The position numbers and the translations under genes were made by a program. Below the pieces are notes generated by a model that worked only from the letters and a program-made list of their open reading frames with translations, made no database searches and was not told where the DNA came from. A DNA stretch of 64,000 nucleotides from Actinophytocola sp050699935 (GTDB lineage Bacteria > Actinomycetota > Actinomycetes > Mycobacteriales > Pseudonocardiaceae). Where the stretch lies: contig NZ_JBOHGB010000018.1 of NCBI RefSeq assembly GCF_050699935.1, forward strand, positions 10,446-74,445, in the 5' to 3' direction. Positions 26,528-35,098 of the stretch are shown piece by piece. The first letter of the stretch is position 1. Each line of letters begins with the position of its first letter.

Positions 26528-27606
26528 CCGTGTTCGGCCGCGTCGATGTCGGCCAGCAGACGGGTCTTCTGCGCCGCGGGGCAGAAGGCCGCCCGCACGC
26601 CGGCCCTGGCCAGGTCCGCGAGCTCGGACCGGCCAAGACCGAAGTGTTCGTGGCACTGCAGGTACTCCCTGTTGAGGTCGGTGTGGAACATGCCCGGATC
26701 GTCGGTCGCCAGCGTGACCGGGACGCCGGCGTCGAGCAGCCTGGGTAACGGGTGCTCCGCGAGCGAGCGCACGGACCTGGTCCGGATGTTGGAGCTCGGG
26801 CACACCTCGACCGGAACGCCTTCGCCGGCGAGGTGTGCGAGCAGCTCCGGGTCGGCGACCGCGCTCGTGCCATGCCCGATCCGCTCGGCGTGCAGGTCGC
26901 GCAGCGCGGACCAGATCGTCTCCGGACCCGTGGTCTCACCCGCGTGCGGCACCAGGTGCAGACCGCCCTCGCGAGCCATGTCGAACGGGTCCCGGTACAG
27001 GTCCCTCGGCACGCCGACCTCGTTGCCGCCCAACCCGAAGCCGACGGTCCCGTCCGGACGGTGCCGCAGCACCCAGTCCGCCGTCGCGATGCCGTGGTCG
27101 TAGCCCAGCGAGCCCGCGATGTCGAACACCCACGCCAGCTCGACACCGTGCCGCTCGCGGGCGAGTCCCCGGCCGACGGTCAACGCCTCCGCCAGTTCGT
27201 CCGGTTCGATGCCCATCATCAGGTGCGCCACCGGAGTGACGGTGACCTCCGCATACCGGACCGCGTTCCGCGCCAGGTCCGCGGCGAGCCCGTCGACCAG
27301 CGCCGTGACGTCCGCGCTGGTCTTCACCAGCCTGGTGACCTTGACGTAGACCTCGATGAAGTGAGCGAAGTCGGTGAACTCGTAGAACGCGACGAGGGCA
27401 TACCGGTCGGTGGGCACGTCCAGGTCGGGATGTCGCCGGGCCAGCGCCAGGACCGTGTCGGCGGACGCGGAGCCCACCAGATGGACGTGCAGTTCGACCT
27501 TGGGGAGCGCGGAGATGAATTCGAACACATGACCATATTGCCCGAGTGTGCCCTTGGGAAGGCAAGCCACGTTCGGGTGACTGAGATGCGTGGACTCCTC
27601 ACTCAT
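26503..27606 (-). CDS. add: adenosine deaminase family protein
   Basis: 367 residues, a metal-dependent amidohydrolase barrel. Zinc ligands and catalytic residues: HxH in PKVELHVHLVGSA (about residue 35), HAGE in LHLVPHAGETTGPETIW (about 206), HGT in ERIGHGTSAV, and the Asp pair in LATDDPGMFHTDLNREY (about 310). Likely converts adenosine to inosine in purine salvage, though close relatives act on other 6-aminopurine nucleosides. ATG at 27606; an internal GTG near residue 26 is an alternative start, and neither has a strong ribosome site. Confidence 0.88.
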   Translation of the reverse strand: MSEESTHLSHPNVACLPKGTLGQYGHVFEFISALPKVELHVHLVGSASADTVLALARRHPDLDVPTDRYALVAFYEFTDFAHFIEVYVKVTRLVKTSADVTALVDGLAADLARNAVRYAEVTVTPVAHLMMGIEPDELAEALTVGRGLARERHGVELAWVFDIAGSLGYDHGIATADWVLRHRPDGTVGFGLGGNEVGVPRDLYRDPFDMAREGGLHLVPHAGETTGPETIWSALRDLHAERIGHGTSAVADPELLAHLAGEGVPVEVCPSSNIRTRSVRSLAEHPLPRLLDAGVPVTLATDDPGMFHTDLNREYLQCHEHFGLGRSELADLARAGVRAAFCPAAQKTRLLADIDAAEHGQTRPASL

Positions 27607-27719
27607 ACTGATTTTGGTTGGTGATATGTTTACTGCCGAATTGACCGGTATGACTTCCACAAGACGTGCGTGACGTGGTCGGATGGTTACGTCCCGTTGC
27701 TCTCTTCGTGGAGGTAGCA

Positions 27720-28568
27720 ATGCGCAGATCCCGTTTCCTCGTCGCGTTAGCCGGCGCGGTGCTCACCTCGACCGCCGTGCTGGTCCTCGGTCCGGCACAG
27801 GAGGCCAGCGCCGCACCCGCGTACCAGATGCCCTTCCCCTGCGGGCAGGCATGGTCCGGGCAGACCAGGACCAATCACAGCCCAGCCAACGCGGTCGACT
27901 TCAACCGTACGAACGACAATGGCGACCCGGTCGCCGCGTCGGCCGCCGGCCGGGTGTCCAGGGTCGCGAACGAGGGCTCCACAAGCTACGGCCGGTGGAT
28001 CGAGATCGACCACGGCAGTGGCTACACGACCCGCTACGCGCACCTCTCGGCGCAGCGGGTAGCGGTTGGCGACCGGGTCGCCCGTGGCCAGCTCATCGGC
28101 AACGTCGGCAGCACGGGCGGGTCCACCGGCCCGCACCTGCACTTCGAGGAGCGCTCGGGCGGCAGCGCGGCGAGGATCGTCTTCAACGGCTCGCAGATCT
28201 TCTACTGGGGAACCCGGACCTACACCAGCCGCAACAGCTGTGAGGCCAACAACCCGTACACGCCGCAGGCCGCATGCGGCAGCGGGTTCCGAGTGATCGA
28301 CCACGCCTCGCTGGGCTCGGCCGGAACGGTGTACCTGCTGTACCGGAACGGCTCCAACTGCGTCGTGACGATCAAGGCGACGTCGATCGGGACCGGGTCG
28401 GCCACATCGGCGTTCCTCGAAGTGCAAGGAGGGACGCGAACGACCGACTCCGGATCGTTCGGCTACTACGCCGGACCGGTGATCAAGTCGGCCCCCTCAC
28501 AGTGTGTCAAGTGGGGCGGTTCGGTCGGTTCCAACAGCTACACCAGCCCGTTCGAGCACTGCGGCTGA
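27720..28568 (+). CDS. secreted M23 peptidase fused to a SapA-like C-terminal domain
   Basis: 282 residues. Signal peptide with cleavage near EASA-AP (about residue 31). The M23 (LytM-type) domain covers about 40-160: Asp60 in NAVDFN, His108 in RYAHLS and the HxH pair His139/His141 in GPHLHFEER. The usual HxxxD His is replaced by Asn57, with His53 nearby as a possible substitute ligand. Residues 186-282 resemble spore-associated protein A of Streptomyces (GSGFRVIDHASLG ... YLLYRNG ... FEHCG). Likely a wall-remodelling or antibacterial endopeptidase. ATG at 27720 has GGAGG 7 bases upstream. Confidence 0.88.
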   Translation: MRRSRFLVALAGAVLTSTAVLVLGPAQEASAAPAYQMPFPCGQAWSGQTRTNHSPANAVDFNRTNDNGDPVAASAAGRVSRVANEGSTSYGRWIEIDHGSGYTTRYAHLSAQRVAVGDRVARGQLIGNVGSTGGSTGPHLHFEERSGGSAARIVFNGSQIFYWGTRTYTSRNSCEANNPYTPQAACGSGFRVIDHASLGSAGTVYLLYRNGSNCVVTIKATSIGTGSATSAFLEVQGGTRTTDSGSFGYYAGPVIKSAPSQCVKWGGSVGSNSYTSPFEHCG

Positions 28569-28575
28569 GCTGATT

Positions 28576-28606
28576 CGGGAGTGCCGGCGCCCGGCCGGCA
28601 CTCCCG
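28576..28606. terminator. terminator after the M23 peptidase gene
   Basis: A 12- to 13-bp stem (28576-28587 with 28595-28606, CGGGAGTGCCGG and its complement) starting 7 bases after the stop codon. No U-tract follows. Confidence 0.75.
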
Positions 28607-28759
28607 AGCAGCGGGCGAGGGCGCGGCAGAATAGCCGCATCCTCCGACATCTCCGCTTCTCACGGGGCCGCGGACGGCGAGTTGTACACAGCTTCGGAAG
28701 TTGTCCCCAGAATCGGCCGGTCGCCGTCGCGACGTCCCTGCCTCGCGCAATGTGGAGGC

Positions 28760-29803
28760 ATGACATCGCCACCCGCCTCTCCGTCCCCGACCATCGGTCT
28801 GCACCTCGAGGATCTCGGCGAGCTGGTCGCCGGAATCCCGAGCATGATCGGCTTTCCACCGGTCGACTCGCTCGTACTGATCACCTTCCACGTCACCGAC
28901 CGTCTCCAACTCGGCGCGACCGTGCGCATGGATCTGCCCGAACCGCGGCACGGACCCGACATGGTCGGTCAGCTGTGCCTGGCGACGGTCGCCCATGAAC
29001 CGGATGTCGCCATCCCGGTGGTCGTCGGCGGCTCGGCCGGTCCACCGGATCTCCCGCATCGCCGGCTGATCGAGCTGGTGGAGCGCGAGCTGGGCGCGGT
29101 CGGCATCCCGATCGTGCACGCGCTCTGGGTGCCGGCCGTCGAGTTCGGCGAGACCTGGTGGTGCTACGAGGACGAGGAGTGCACCGGGCAGGTGCGCGAC
29201 CCGGCCAGCTCCGCGCTCGCCGCACTGCACACGTTCGCGGGCGTGGTCCGCTACGGCAGCCGTGCGGAGATGGCTCAGCACCTGGCGCCGGACCGGGAGG
29301 ACAGGGTGGCACACCGCGCGCAGTTGCTCGCCACGCGGGCGGGCGGCGTCGCCGGTGTCGCGGCGGCCGAGAAGTGGGCCGCGGTGCGGGAAGCCGTCGA
29401 CGACAGTGCCGGCGAGGGCTCGCCGGAGCTGGACGACGAGCGAGTCGTGCTGCTGGCGGAAGCGCTGGGCGACCCGCTCGTCCGCGACAACTGCCTGCCG
29501 TTGCTGCTCACCGAGCAGGCGGAGGCCGCGGAACGCCTGTGGACCGTGCTCACCCGCGCCGTTCCCGCTCCGGAGCGGGCCGAGCCGGCCAGCCTGCTGG
29601 CCATGCACGCCTACCTGCGCGGCGAGGGCGTGCTCGCCAACATGGCGTTGGAGGTGGCGCTCGGTGCCAACCCCGACCACCAGCTCGCCCTGCTCCTGCG
29701 GGAGTCGATCGACCGCGGCACTCCGCCCGGCCGGCTGCGCGACATGCTCGAGGAGAGCGTGGCGTGGGCGGAACAGGTCAACGTCGACGTGGAGGACCGA
29801 TGA
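28760..29803 (+). CDS. DUF4192 domain protein
   Basis: 347 residues. Cytoplasmic; the family's opening pattern DLGELVAGIPSMIGFPPVDSLVLITF is near residues 17-42, followed by WWCYEDEECTGQVRDP around 133. DUF4192 proteins are widespread in actinobacteria and have no known role. The ATG at 28760 has GGAGG only one base upstream, an unusually tight spacing, but an earlier start would add a stretch without coding character. Stands between an M23 terminator and the convergent galE. Confidence 0.82.
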   Translation: MTSPPASPSPTIGLHLEDLGELVAGIPSMIGFPPVDSLVLITFHVTDRLQLGATVRMDLPEPRHGPDMVGQLCLATVAHEPDVAIPVVVGGSAGPPDLPHRRLIELVERELGAVGIPIVHALWVPAVEFGETWWCYEDEECTGQVRDPASSALAALHTFAGVVRYGSRAEMAQHLAPDREDRVAHRAQLLATRAGGVAGVAAAEKWAAVREAVDDSAGEGSPELDDERVVLLAEALGDPLVRDNCLPLLLTEQAEAAERLWTVLTRAVPAPERAEPASLLAMHAYLRGEGVLANMALEVALGANPDHQLALLLRESIDRGTPPGRLRDMLEESVAWAEQVNVDVEDR

Positions 29804-29827
29804 GCCGCGGGTCCACCGGTTGGTTCG

Positions 29828-30790
29828 TCAGGTGCCGGCGCGAGCGCGGGCGAACTCCCACGCGTCACGCACGATGCCCTCGAGGTCGACGTGTCGCGGC
29901 TTCCACCCGAGTTCCACCTGTGCCAACTCGCTGGACGCGACCAATGTCGCGGGGTCACCCGCACGCCGGTCCTTCGACTCGGCGGGGATCGGGTGTCCGG
30001 TCACCGCCCGGCAGGCCTCGATGACCTGACGCACCGAGAACCCGATGCCGTTGCCCAGGTTGTAGATCCGGTGCTCGCCCGCCGTCGCGTTCTCGAGCGC
30101 CAGCAGGTGCGCGTCGGCGAGGTCGTTCACGTGGATGTAGTCGCGAACGCAGGTGCCGTCGTCGGTCGGGTAGTCCTCGCCGAAGACGTGGATGCTCTCC
30201 CGCTGCCCGAGCGCGACCCGCAGAACCAACGGGATCAGGTGCGTCTCGGTGGCGTGCCGCTCGCCGAAGGGGTGGTACGCGCCCGCGACGTTGAAGTACC
30301 GCAGGCTCACCGCGGACAGGCCGTACGCGGTGGCATAGGAGGTGATCGCATGATCGATGGCCAGTTTGGTGGCGCCGTAGGTGTTGGTCGGCCGGGTGGC
30401 CGCGCTCTCGGGGATCGGCACCCGCTCCGGCTGGCCATACACCGCGGCGGTGGAGGAGAAGACGAGCCGAGGCGTGCCGGCATCCCGGATCGCGTCCAGC
30501 AACCGCATTGAGGTGAGCACGTTGCCCCACCAGTACGTCGCCGGTTCCGCCATCGACTCGCCGACCAGTGATCTGGCGGCGAAGTGCAGGACACCGTCGA
30601 AGCCCTCCGCGAGCAGCGAGCCGGCGGCGTCGCCCACGTCGCCCTCGACGAACCGGCATCCGGCCGGTACGGCGTCGGCGTGTCCGGTGCTCAGGTCGTC
30701 GACCACCACGACCTCGTGGCCGGACTCCAGGAGCCGGGCCGCGCACACGCTCCCGACATATCCGGCCCCGCCCGTCACGAGCAGCTTCAC
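29828..30790 (-). CDS. galE: UDP-glucose 4-epimerase
   Basis: 320 residues. Short-chain dehydrogenase fold: NAD-binding GGAGYVGS (7-14), catalytic Ser in SSTAAVYG and the YxxxK motif in NTYGATK, and the substrate motif LRYFNVAGAYHP. Interconverts UDP-galactose and UDP-glucose, supplying galactose for glycans and taking part in the Leloir pathway. The GTG at 30790 has GAGGAAGCGAGG upstream. Last gene of ideR-galK-galE, 53 bases after galK. Confidence 0.95.
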   Translation of the reverse strand: MKLLVTGGAGYVGSVCAARLLESGHEVVVVDDLSTGHADAVPAGCRFVEGDVGDAAGSLLAEGFDGVLHFAARSLVGESMAEPATYWWGNVLTSMRLLDAIRDAGTPRLVFSSTAAVYGQPERVPIPESAATRPTNTYGATKLAIDHAITSYATAYGLSAVSLRYFNVAGAYHPFGERHATETHLIPLVLRVALGQRESIHVFGEDYPTDDGTCVRDYIHVNDLADAHLLALENATAGEHRIYNLGNGIGFSVRQVIEACRAVTGHPIPAESKDRRAGDPATLVASSELAQVELGWKPRHVDLEGIVRDAWEFARARAGT

Positions 30791-30843
30791 CGCGGTCCTC
30801 GCTTCCTCAGGTTCGCGGGACGTCGCCCGCACGTTCTGGTCGG

Positions 30844-32040
30844 TCAGATGTCGCGGCGGGCACCCCGGGCGGGCACCGCCGTGAACAGGCCCGGTGCCGG
30901 CAGCGAACGTTCGGCGAACGTCGCGAGCACCTTGTCCCCGATGGCGTTCCGCTCGTTGCGCGGGACCAGCGCGATCGCGGATCCACCGAAGCCACCGCCT
31001 GTCATCCTGGCACCGAGCGCTCCGGCGGCGCGCGCCGCGTCCACCGCGAGGTCGAGCTCGAGGCAGGACACCCGGTAGTCGTCGCGCAGGCTCTCGTGCG
31101 ACGCACTGAGGAGCTCGCCGGTCTCGGCGATGCGTCCTGCACGCAGGAGCTCGACGGTTCGCCGCACCCTCGCGTTCTCGGTGACGACGTGGCGGACCAG
31201 CGGGCCCAGCTCGTCGGGCAGCCGGGACAGCGCGTCGTCGAGACCTCCCGGGTCGACGTCGCGCAGAGCCGGGACTCCCAGCGACTCGGCGGCACGCTCG
31301 CAGCCGGCGCGCCGTTCGCGGTAGCCGGACCCGCCGTGCGAGTGCCGCGCCCTGGTGTCGATCACCAGGACGTCCAGACCCGCTGCCGCGGGGTCGAACG
31401 GGACCTGCTCCATCTCGCCGGAGCGGACGTCGAGGAACAGCACGTGCGCCTTGACGCAGCACAGCGAGGCGGTCTGGTCCAGCAGGCCGGTCGGAACGCC
31501 GACGAACTCGTTCTCCGACCGCTGCACCCAGGCGGCCACCTCGGCCCGGCTGGGCGCACCCGGCTCGTCCAGCTCGGTGCCGGCCAGCCCCAACAGCGCG
31601 AGCGCTGTCGCGCACTGCAACGCATGAGAGGAGGACAGCCCAGCACCGGCCGGCACGTCGCCGGCGAGGACCAGATCGGCCCCGGAGGTGAAACCCTCAT
31701 GACGCAACACCCAGCTCACGCCGGAGGGGTACGCGGCCCACCCGGTCACGCCGCCAGGCGCCAACGCGTCCACCGGCACCGGCTCGGCACGCTGCGGGCG
31801 ACCGTCGTCGCCGACGGTGGTGACCGCGAGCAGCCCGTCCGAGCGGGCCCGCGCGGCGACCGCGATCCGGAACGGCAGCGCGAAGGGCAGCACGAAGCCG
31901 TCGTTGTAGTCGGTGTGCTCGCCGATCAGGTTCACCCGGCCCGGGGCGGACCAGACGCCGGTCGGAACGTGGCCGTACAGGCGGGCGAACTCGTTCGCGG
32001 CGCGCGTCGGGACGCCGGCGCGTCTGGCGACGTGGGTCAC
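30844..32040 (-). CDS. galK: galactokinase
   Basis: 398 residues, GHMP kinase. Galactokinase signature SAPGRVNLIGEHTDYNDG near residues 31-48, ATP-binding GDVPAGAGLSSSHALQ at about 122-137, and C-terminal GARMTGGGFGGSAIAL near 340. Phosphorylates galactose to galactose 1-phosphate. The GTG start at 32040 is 28 bases after ideR; a longer frame extends into ideR but has no coding merit. No galT uridylyltransferase is present in the window. Confidence 0.94.
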   Translation of the reverse strand: MTHVARRAGVPTRAANEFARLYGHVPTGVWSAPGRVNLIGEHTDYNDGFVLPFALPFRIAVAARARSDGLLAVTTVGDDGRPQRAEPVPVDALAPGGVTGWAAYPSGVSWVLRHEGFTSGADLVLAGDVPAGAGLSSSHALQCATALALLGLAGTELDEPGAPSRAEVAAWVQRSENEFVGVPTGLLDQTASLCCVKAHVLFLDVRSGEMEQVPFDPAAAGLDVLVIDTRARHSHGGSGYRERRAGCERAAESLGVPALRDVDPGGLDDALSRLPDELGPLVRHVVTENARVRRTVELLRAGRIAETGELLSASHESLRDDYRVSCLELDLAVDAARAAGALGARMTGGGFGGSAIALVPRNERNAIGDKVLATFAERSLPAPGLFTAVPARGARRDI

Positions 32041-32068
32041 GTCGTCGGCACCGTCTCGTCGCGGGCGG

Positions 32069-32764
32069 TCACTTGGCCCGGGCGAGCACCGCGTGCAGCA
32101 CGGTCGGCGCCACCTGGGCCGAGCTGCGCTCGCCGCTGACCTCGATGGTGTTGCCGTCGCCCTTGGACGGGCCGACGTGCACGGTCTGGCCGGGTACGAC
32201 ACCGACGTCCTTGAGCTCGGCCATCAGGTCCGGGTCGAGCTGGACATGCTCGGCGATGCGGCGGATCTCGACCTTGCCGCCACCGCGGCGGGCCACGTCG
32301 TCGACCCGCACGAGGTCGGCCTCGACCGGTGGGGCGGGCTCGCCCTCACCGAGCTTGTCCAGGCCGGGGATCGGGTTGCCGTAGGGCGACGTGGTGGGGT
32401 GACCGAGCAGCTTGACGAGCTTGCGCTCGACGGCTTCGCTCATCACGTGCTCCCACCGGCAGGCCTCGCTGTGAACGTGCTCCCATTCCAGGCCGATCAC
32501 GTCGACCAGGAGGCGCTCGGCCAGGCGGTGCTTGCGCATGACGGTGACGGCGAGGGCGCGGCCGTGGTCGGTGAGCTCCAGGTGCCGGTCGCCGGCGACG
32601 ATGACCAGCCCGTCGCGCTCCATTCGGCCGACCGTCTGGCTCACCGTGGGGCCACTCTGCCCGAGCCGTTCGGCGATCCTGGCGCGCAGGGGAACGACGC
32701 CCTCCTCCTCGAGCTCGTAGATCGTCTTGAGGTACATCTCGGTGGTGTCGATGAGCTCGTTCAC
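32069..32764 (-). CDS. ideR: iron-dependent repressor IdeR/DtxR
   Basis: 231 residues with all three domains: winged helix, metal-binding/dimer domain and SH3-like C-terminus. Every metal ligand of DtxR is present at its canonical number: primary site Met10, Cys102, Glu105, His106; ancillary site His79, Glu83, His98. Represses iron uptake and activates storage when Fe2+ is replete. Leads the ideR-galK-galE operon; dtxR-galE adjacency is also known in corynebacteria. No IdeR box was seen upstream. Confidence 0.96.
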   Translation of the reverse strand: MNELIDTTEMYLKTIYELEEEGVVPLRARIAERLGQSGPTVSQTVGRMERDGLVIVAGDRHLELTDHGRALAVTVMRKHRLAERLLVDVIGLEWEHVHSEACRWEHVMSEAVERKLVKLLGHPTTSPYGNPIPGLDKLGEGEPAPPVEADLVRVDDVARRGGGKVEIRRIAEHVQLDPDLMAELKDVGVVPGQTVHVGPSKGDGNTIEVSGERSSAQVAPTVLHAVLARAK

Positions 32765-33018
32765 GCCATTCCCCTTCGTGCCAGGACAAGGTCGCGTCGG
32801 GTCCGGTCTGGGTCACCACCACGGTCAGCGGATCGCCGGACTGGAGGTGGGCGCTCAGTGTTACGTCGAGTGCAGCCACACCACGTCGTCACGCGGACTC
32901 GTCGACATCCATGCTAGTCGCTCGCCCGGCTGGAGCATTGTGGTGGTCGCAGAGGGTGAACACGCCGCACCTGATCGGCCTGCGCGATGGTGAGCGGGGC
33001 GTCGGCAAGAATGGGGCG

Positions 33019-33873
33019 GTGACCTCTCCACTGGTGTCGTGCGCCGAGCTCGCCGCGTCGTCGGCCGGCCCGAACCCACCCGTCGTGCTGGACGTGCGGT
33101 GGCGGCTGGGTGGCCCGTCCGGGCGCGAGGAGTACGACCGCGGTCACCTGCCGGACGCCGTCTACGTCGACCTGGACGCCGAGTTGGCCGGTTTGCCGGG
33201 CGCGGCCGGCCGGCACCCGCTGCCCGACCCGGAGGCGCTGCAGCACACGCTGCGGTCGGCCGGAGTACGCGAGGACCGGCCGGTGGTCGTCTGCGACGCG
33301 GACAACGGGTCGATCGCCGCGCGGGCGTGGTGGTTGCTGCGGTGGGCCGGGCACGGGCAGGTCTGCGTGCTGGACGGTGGGTTCGCGGCGTGGGCAGCCG
33401 AAGGACGGCCCGTCAGCACGGTCGCGTCCGTGCCGGCGCCGGGCGGGTTCACCGTGCGGCCAGGGGGCATGCCGGTGCTCGATGCGGTCGGGGCCGTGGA
33501 CGTCGCGCGGGCCGGCGTGCTGCTCGACGCGCGGGCGCCGGAGCGCTACCGCGGCGACCTGGAGCCGGTCGACCAGCGGGCCGGGCACATCCCGGGCGCG
33601 GTGAACGCGCCGTTCGCCGGCCACGTCGGCGAGGACGGCCGCTGGCGGTCGCCCGCGCGGCTGGCCGAGCGGTTCGCGGACCTCGGCGTGGTGGCGGGGC
33701 AAGCGGTGGGTGCCTACTGCGGGTCGGGGGTGACGGCCGCGTCGGTCGTGCTCGCGCTGGAGGTGGCGGGCGTGACGAGCGCGGTGGCACCCGCGCGGCT
33801 GTACGTCGGCTCGTGGTCGGAATGGAGCGGCGACCCGGACCGTCCGATCGCCACCGGCTCCGAGCCAAGCTGA
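33019..33873 (+). CDS. sseA: thiosulfate/3-mercaptopyruvate sulfurtransferase
   Basis: 284 residues, two rhodanese domains. The first (about 8-125) is inactive; the second carries the catalytic Cys in AYCGSGVTAA (about residue 234), and CGSGVTA is the loop typical of 3-mercaptopyruvate sulfurtransferases. Transfers sulfane sulfur to thiophilic acceptors. GTG at 33019; the frame is open 36 codons further up but that part lacks family similarity. Divergent from ideR across 254 bases in which no other gene is supported. Confidence 0.9.
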   Translation: MTSPLVSCAELAASSAGPNPPVVLDVRWRLGGPSGREEYDRGHLPDAVYVDLDAELAGLPGAAGRHPLPDPEALQHTLRSAGVREDRPVVVCDADNGSIAARAWWLLRWAGHGQVCVLDGGFAAWAAEGRPVSTVASVPAPGGFTVRPGGMPVLDAVGAVDVARAGVLLDARAPERYRGDLEPVDQRAGHIPGAVNAPFAGHVGEDGRWRSPARLAERFADLGVVAGQAVGAYCGSGVTAASVVLALEVAGVTSAVAPARLYVGSWSEWSGDPDRPIATGSEPS

Positions 33874-33908
33874 CGGGCGGTTCGCGGGCTGGTGTGGTGG
33901 TGCGCGAC

Positions 33909-33920
33909 TAGGGTGACCTC
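33909..33920 (+). promoter_or_regulatory. -10 element for leaderless acuC
   Basis: TAGGGT (33909-33914) fits TANNNT and lies 6 bases from the ATG at 33921. There is no ribosome site, so the transcript probably begins at the start codon. No clear -35 is seen. Confidence 0.45.
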
Positions 33921-35096
33921 ATGGATCTGCCGGCCGCGATCGTCTGGGATTCAGCTCTGCTCGGGTACGACCTCGGCGGTGAGCATCCGCTGCACCCGAT
34001 CCGCCTGGACCTGACCATTCGGCTGGCCACGGCGCTCGGGGTGTTGGACGGGATCGAGCTGTTCGTGCCCGAGGAGGCACCCGAGTCGGAGATCGAGCGC
34101 ATCCACGACGCGGGCTACATCGCGGCCGTACGGGAGGCGCCCATGGTCGGATGGGACCTCGGGCACGGGCTCGGCACGTCGGACAACCCGATCTTCGACC
34201 GGATGCACGAGGCGTCCGCCATGGTCGTCGGCAGCTCACTGCTCGCGGCCAGGCAGATCGCGTCGGGGGCGACCAAGCGTGCGGTGAGCATCGCCGGTGG
34301 GCTGCACCACGCGATGCGCGACCGCGCCGCCGGGTTCTGCGTGTACAACGACGCCGCGGTCGCCATCTCCTGGTTGCTGGACAACGGGTTCGACCGCATC
34401 GCCTACCTCGACACCGACGTCCACCACGGCGACGGCGTGCAGGCCGCCTTCTACGACGACCCCCGCGTCCTCACGATCTCCCTGCACCAGAACCCGCTGA
34501 CGCTGTTCCCCGGCACCGGTTTCGCCGACGAGACCGGTGGCGACGACGCCCAGGGCACCGCCGTCAACGTCGCGCTGCCGCCCTACACCGACGACCGCGC
34601 CTGGCTCCGGGCCTTCCACGCCATCGTTCCCTCGCTCCTCCAAGCCTTCCGGCCTCAGCTGCTCGTCAGCCAGTGCGGCGTCGACACCCACGACGAGGAC
34701 CCCCTCGCCGCCCTGTCCCTCTCCGTCGACGGGCACCGGCAGATCTACCGCACCGTCCGCGAGCTCGCCGAGCAGTACGCCGGCGGCCGCTGGCTCGCCT
34801 GCGGCGGGGGCGGCTACCAGCTCCTCCGCGTCGTGCCCCGGTCGTGGACGCACCTGATCGCCACCATGCTCGACCGCGATGTCGACCCCGCCACGACACT
34901 GCCTCGCGAGTGGACGGCCGCCGTGGACACGATCGCGCCCGGCGCCGAGCTTCCCGAAGCCATGACCGACAAGAAGAACACCGACTTCGACCCCTGGGAC
35001 GGCACCGTCGACGAGCGGGTCGACAGCACCATCCGCGACACCCGGCACGCGGTGTTCCCCCTGCACGGCCTCGACCCGGACGATCCGAGAGACTAG
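33921..35096 (+). CDS. acuC: acetoin utilisation protein AcuC-like protein deacetylase
   Basis: 391 residues, class I histone-deacetylase fold. Zinc and catalytic motifs are AGGLHHAMRDRAAGFCVYNDAA (about 115-137), YLDTDVHHGDGVQAAF (about 160-175), SQCGVDTHDEDP (about 252) and CGGGGYQ (about 294). Removes acetyl groups from lysines, classically from acetyl-CoA synthetase to reactivate it. The next gene, 2 bases downstream, encodes the opposing acetyltransferase, so writer and eraser form one operon. Confidence 0.93.
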   Translation: MDLPAAIVWDSALLGYDLGGEHPLHPIRLDLTIRLATALGVLDGIELFVPEEAPESEIERIHDAGYIAAVREAPMVGWDLGHGLGTSDNPIFDRMHEASAMVVGSSLLAARQIASGATKRAVSIAGGLHHAMRDRAAGFCVYNDAAVAISWLLDNGFDRIAYLDTDVHHGDGVQAAFYDDPRVLTISLHQNPLTLFPGTGFADETGGDDAQGTAVNVALPPYTDDRAWLRAFHAIVPSLLQAFRPQLLVSQCGVDTHDEDPLAALSLSVDGHRQIYRTVRELAEQYAGGRWLACGGGGYQLLRVVPRSWTHLIATMLDRDVDPATTLPREWTAAVDTIAPGAELPEAMTDKKNTDFDPWDGTVDERVDSTIRDTRHAVFPLHGLDPDDPRD

Positions 35097-35098
35097 CG

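Noticed and set aside
32765..32879. Start of a minus-strand frame upstream of ideR (MAALDVTLSAHL...)
   Set aside because: It reads into ideR in the wrong frame and no homology or separate stop supports a gene.
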